22,591 nt of DNA, from assembly GCA_001871685.1 (NCBI GenBank), contig MNVK01000056.1:1-22591 (forward strand), read 5' to 3'. The position numbers and the translations under genes were made by a program. Below, in pieces: positions 21,342 to 22,591 of this stretch. Under the pieces are notes generated by a model. It saw only the letters and a list, made by a program, of their open reading frames with translations. It was not told the DNA's origin and searched no databases. The number at the start of each line of letters is the position of its first letter. Within the stretch, counting starts at the first letter, position 1. This DNA is from Nitrospirae bacterium CG1_02_44_142 (lineage in GTDB: Bacteria; Nitrospirota; Thermodesulfovibrionia; Thermodesulfovibrionales; UBA1546).

Positions 21342-21342
21342 A

Positions 21343-21957
21343 TCAGATTTCCTTCCTTATCATCACATAAGCGCCGGAGGCTCCCGGGACTGCGCCTCTG
21401 ATCATCAGAATATTCTGGTCAGGTTTCACATCCACTACTGTAAGGTTTTTTGCTATAACGCGTTCGGAGCCCATATGCCCGGCCATCTTCTGATTTTTCC
21501 ATACCCGCGAAGGATAAGAACTTGCTCCTATGGAGCCCGGCGCACGGTAAAACGTAGAACCGTGAGAAGCAGGCCCGCCTGCAAATTTATGCCTCTTAAC
21601 AACACCCTGAAAACCCTTACCCTTAGAGACTCCTGTTACAGAAACATTGTCTCCCTTGTTAAACTTTTCAACAGTGAGCAGGTCTCCGACCTTAAGGTCC
21701 CCCATAGCAAATTCCTTAAGCAGTCTGTACGGCTTGACCCCTGCTTTTTTGAATACTCCGCTTAACGCCTTATTGACATTTTTCTCTTTTTTTATTTCAT
21801 TAAATCCGACCTTAACCGCTTCATATCCGTCTTTTTTGAGGGTCTTAACCTGGACAACACAGCAGGGCCCTGCCTCTATTACTGTGACAGGAACAATCTT
21901 GCCGCCTTCAGCAAATATCTGCGTCATGCCTAATTTTTTACCTAAGATTCCTACCAT
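21343..21957 (-). CDS. rplC: Ribosomal protein L3
   Basis: 50S protein whose extension reaches the peptidyl transferase centre and initiates assembly. The 204 residues start MVGILGKKLGMTQIFAEGGK. The extension reads GKGFQGVVKRHKFAGGPASH followed by GSTFYRAPGSIGASSYPSRV, then MAGHMGSERVIAKNLTVV. GGAG precedes the ATG by eight bases. The 45-base gap to rpsJ contains two CCATTCACC words. Confidence 0.97.
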   Translation of the reverse strand: MVGILGKKLGMTQIFAEGGKIVPVTVIEAGPCCVVQVKTLKKDGYEAVKVGFNEIKKEKNVNKALSGVFKKAGVKPYRLLKEFAMGDLKVGDLLTVEKFNKGDNVSVTGVSKGKGFQGVVKRHKFAGGPASHGSTFYRAPGSIGASSYPSRVWKNQKMAGHMGSERVIAKNLTVVDVKPDQNILMIRGAVPGASGAYVMIRKEI

Positions 21958-22002
21958 AGCCTTATCTCCATATCAATCATACCCATTCACCCATTCACCA
22001 AA

Positions 22003-22308
22003 TTATAGCTTTATCTCCACATCAACTCCTGCAGCGAGTTCCAGCTTCATTAAAGCATCTACTGTCTGTGGAGTTGAATCATATATATCTATAAGTCTTT
22101 TATGCGTCCTTATTTCAAACTGTTCCCTTGACTTTTTGTCTACATGAGGCGACCTTAAAACAGTAAACTTACTTATCCGCGTAGGCAGCGGAATCGGCCC
22201 TGCTACTCTTGCGCCTGTCCTCTGGGCGGTGTCAACTATTTCTTTCACGGACATATCAAGCACTCTGTGGTCATACGCCTTTAATTTTATTCTTATCTTC
22301 TGGTTCAT
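22003..22308 (-). CDS. rpsJ: Ribosomal protein S10
   Basis: 30S head protein, also NusE in transcription antitermination with NusB. The 101 residues include IRIKLKAYDHRVLDMSVKEI, the loop GARVAGPIPLPTRISKFTVL and SPHVDKKSREQFEIRTHKRL. It is the first gene of the S10 cluster and directly follows tuf with a 43-base gap filled by AACTTTAAA words. Confidence 0.97.
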   Translation of the reverse strand: MNQKIRIKLKAYDHRVLDMSVKEIVDTAQRTGARVAGPIPLPTRISKFTVLRSPHVDKKSREQFEIRTHKRLIDIYDSTPQTVDALMKLELAAGVDVEIKL

Positions 22309-22324
22309 TATTGCTTTCCCGCTC

Positions 22325-22350
22325 TAACTTTAAACTTTAAACTTTTAATT
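22325..22350. repeat. AACTTTAAA tandem words (tuf-rpsJ gap)
   Basis: The plus strand reads TAACTTTAAACTTTAAACTT then TTAATT, with an 8-base period of CTTTAAAC. It is another AT-rich word repeat placed exactly between two genes of the cluster. Confidence 0.5.
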
Positions 22351-22351
22351 T

Positions 22352-22591
22352 TCACTGTATTACCTCAGTCACAACTCCCGCGCCCACTGTTCTGCCGCCT
22401 TCTCTTATTGCAAATCTTAATTCCTTCTCCATTGCTATCGGCGCTATCAGTTCTACTGTTATGGTTACGTTGTCTCCGGGCATCACCATCTCCATTCCTT
22501 CAGGCAGTTCCGCTACTCCGGTTACGTCTGTGGTCCTGAAGTAAAACTGAGGCCTGTATCCTTTGAAGAACGGCGTATGTCTGCCGCCCTC
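22352..22591 (-). CDS. tuf: Elongation factor Tu, C-terminal 79 residues (partial)
   Basis: The window edge cuts this gene, and only the third domain remains. It reads HTPFFKGYRPQFYFRTTDVT, then VMPGDNVTITVELIAPIAME, and ends with REGGRTVGAGVVTEVIQ before TGA, the near-invariant end of bacterial EF-Tu. EF-Tu delivers aminoacyl-tRNA to the ribosome. Its position before rpsJ is the normal str-S10 junction, so fusA, rpsG and rpsL are expected beyond the edge. Confidence 0.97.
   Translation of the reverse strand, partial: EGGRHTPFFKGYRPQFYFRTTDVTGVAELPEGMEMVMPGDNVTITVELIAPIAMEKELRFAIREGGRTVGAGVVTEVIQ

Noticed and set aside
1..22591. Mobile elements, tRNA genes, prophage or defence genes
   Set aside because: No transposase, integrase, tRNA cloverleaf or defence-type domain is seen. 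All genes are core functions in conserved order.

Overview
The window is a housekeeping region, and every gene I can support lies on the minus strand, so transcription runs from high to low coordinates. In that direction it opens with the last 79 codons of EF-Tu. The merged S10, spc and alpha ribosomal clusters follow: rpsJ-rplC-rplD-rplW-rplB-rpsS-rplV-rpsC-rplP-rpmC-rpsQ-rplN-rplX-rplE-rpsZ-rpsH-rplF-rplR-rpsE-rplO-secY-map-infA-rpmJ-rpsM-rpsK-rpsD-rpoA-rplQ. A strong hairpin terminator closes this block at about 7.8 kb. Two genes common in other versions of this cluster are missing: rpmD (L30, between rpsE and rplO) and adk (between secY and map).

A second unit starts at an extended -10 promoter near 7.68 kb. 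It contains a PPC/DUF296-domain gene, aroQ (type II dehydroquinase), a PepP-type Xaa-Pro peptidase, efp, accB, accC and a small PilZ (c-di-GMP binding) gene whose start overlaps the accC stop. A third short unit is rpmE (L31, zinc form) with its own promoter and terminator. The last unit is a DUF1385 membrane protein followed by an overlapping prfA (release factor 1), with a good promoter in the 297-base spacer upstream.

No taxonomic marker is decisive. Moderate GC, zinc-binding versions of S4, S14, L24, L31 and L36, rpsD inside the alpha cluster, the rpmE-DUF1385-prfA order and the style of the intergenic repeats suggest an anaerobic-type bacterium near Nitrospirota (Thermodesulfovibrio-like) or a delta-proteobacterial lineage. 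This is inference.

The genes themselves are ordinary: ribosome, RNA polymerase alpha, Sec translocon, translation factors, N-terminal methionine removal, and the start of fatty acid synthesis. The unusual part is the DNA between them. At least six families of short, palindromic or word-like repeats fill the gaps, even inside the ribosomal superoperon, and two of them lie within coding sequence. The spacer upstream of DUF1385 also carries a stretch resembling the extreme 3' end of 23S rRNA. I found no defence system, mobile element with a transposase, CRISPR array or tRNA, and no convincing unknown protein system.
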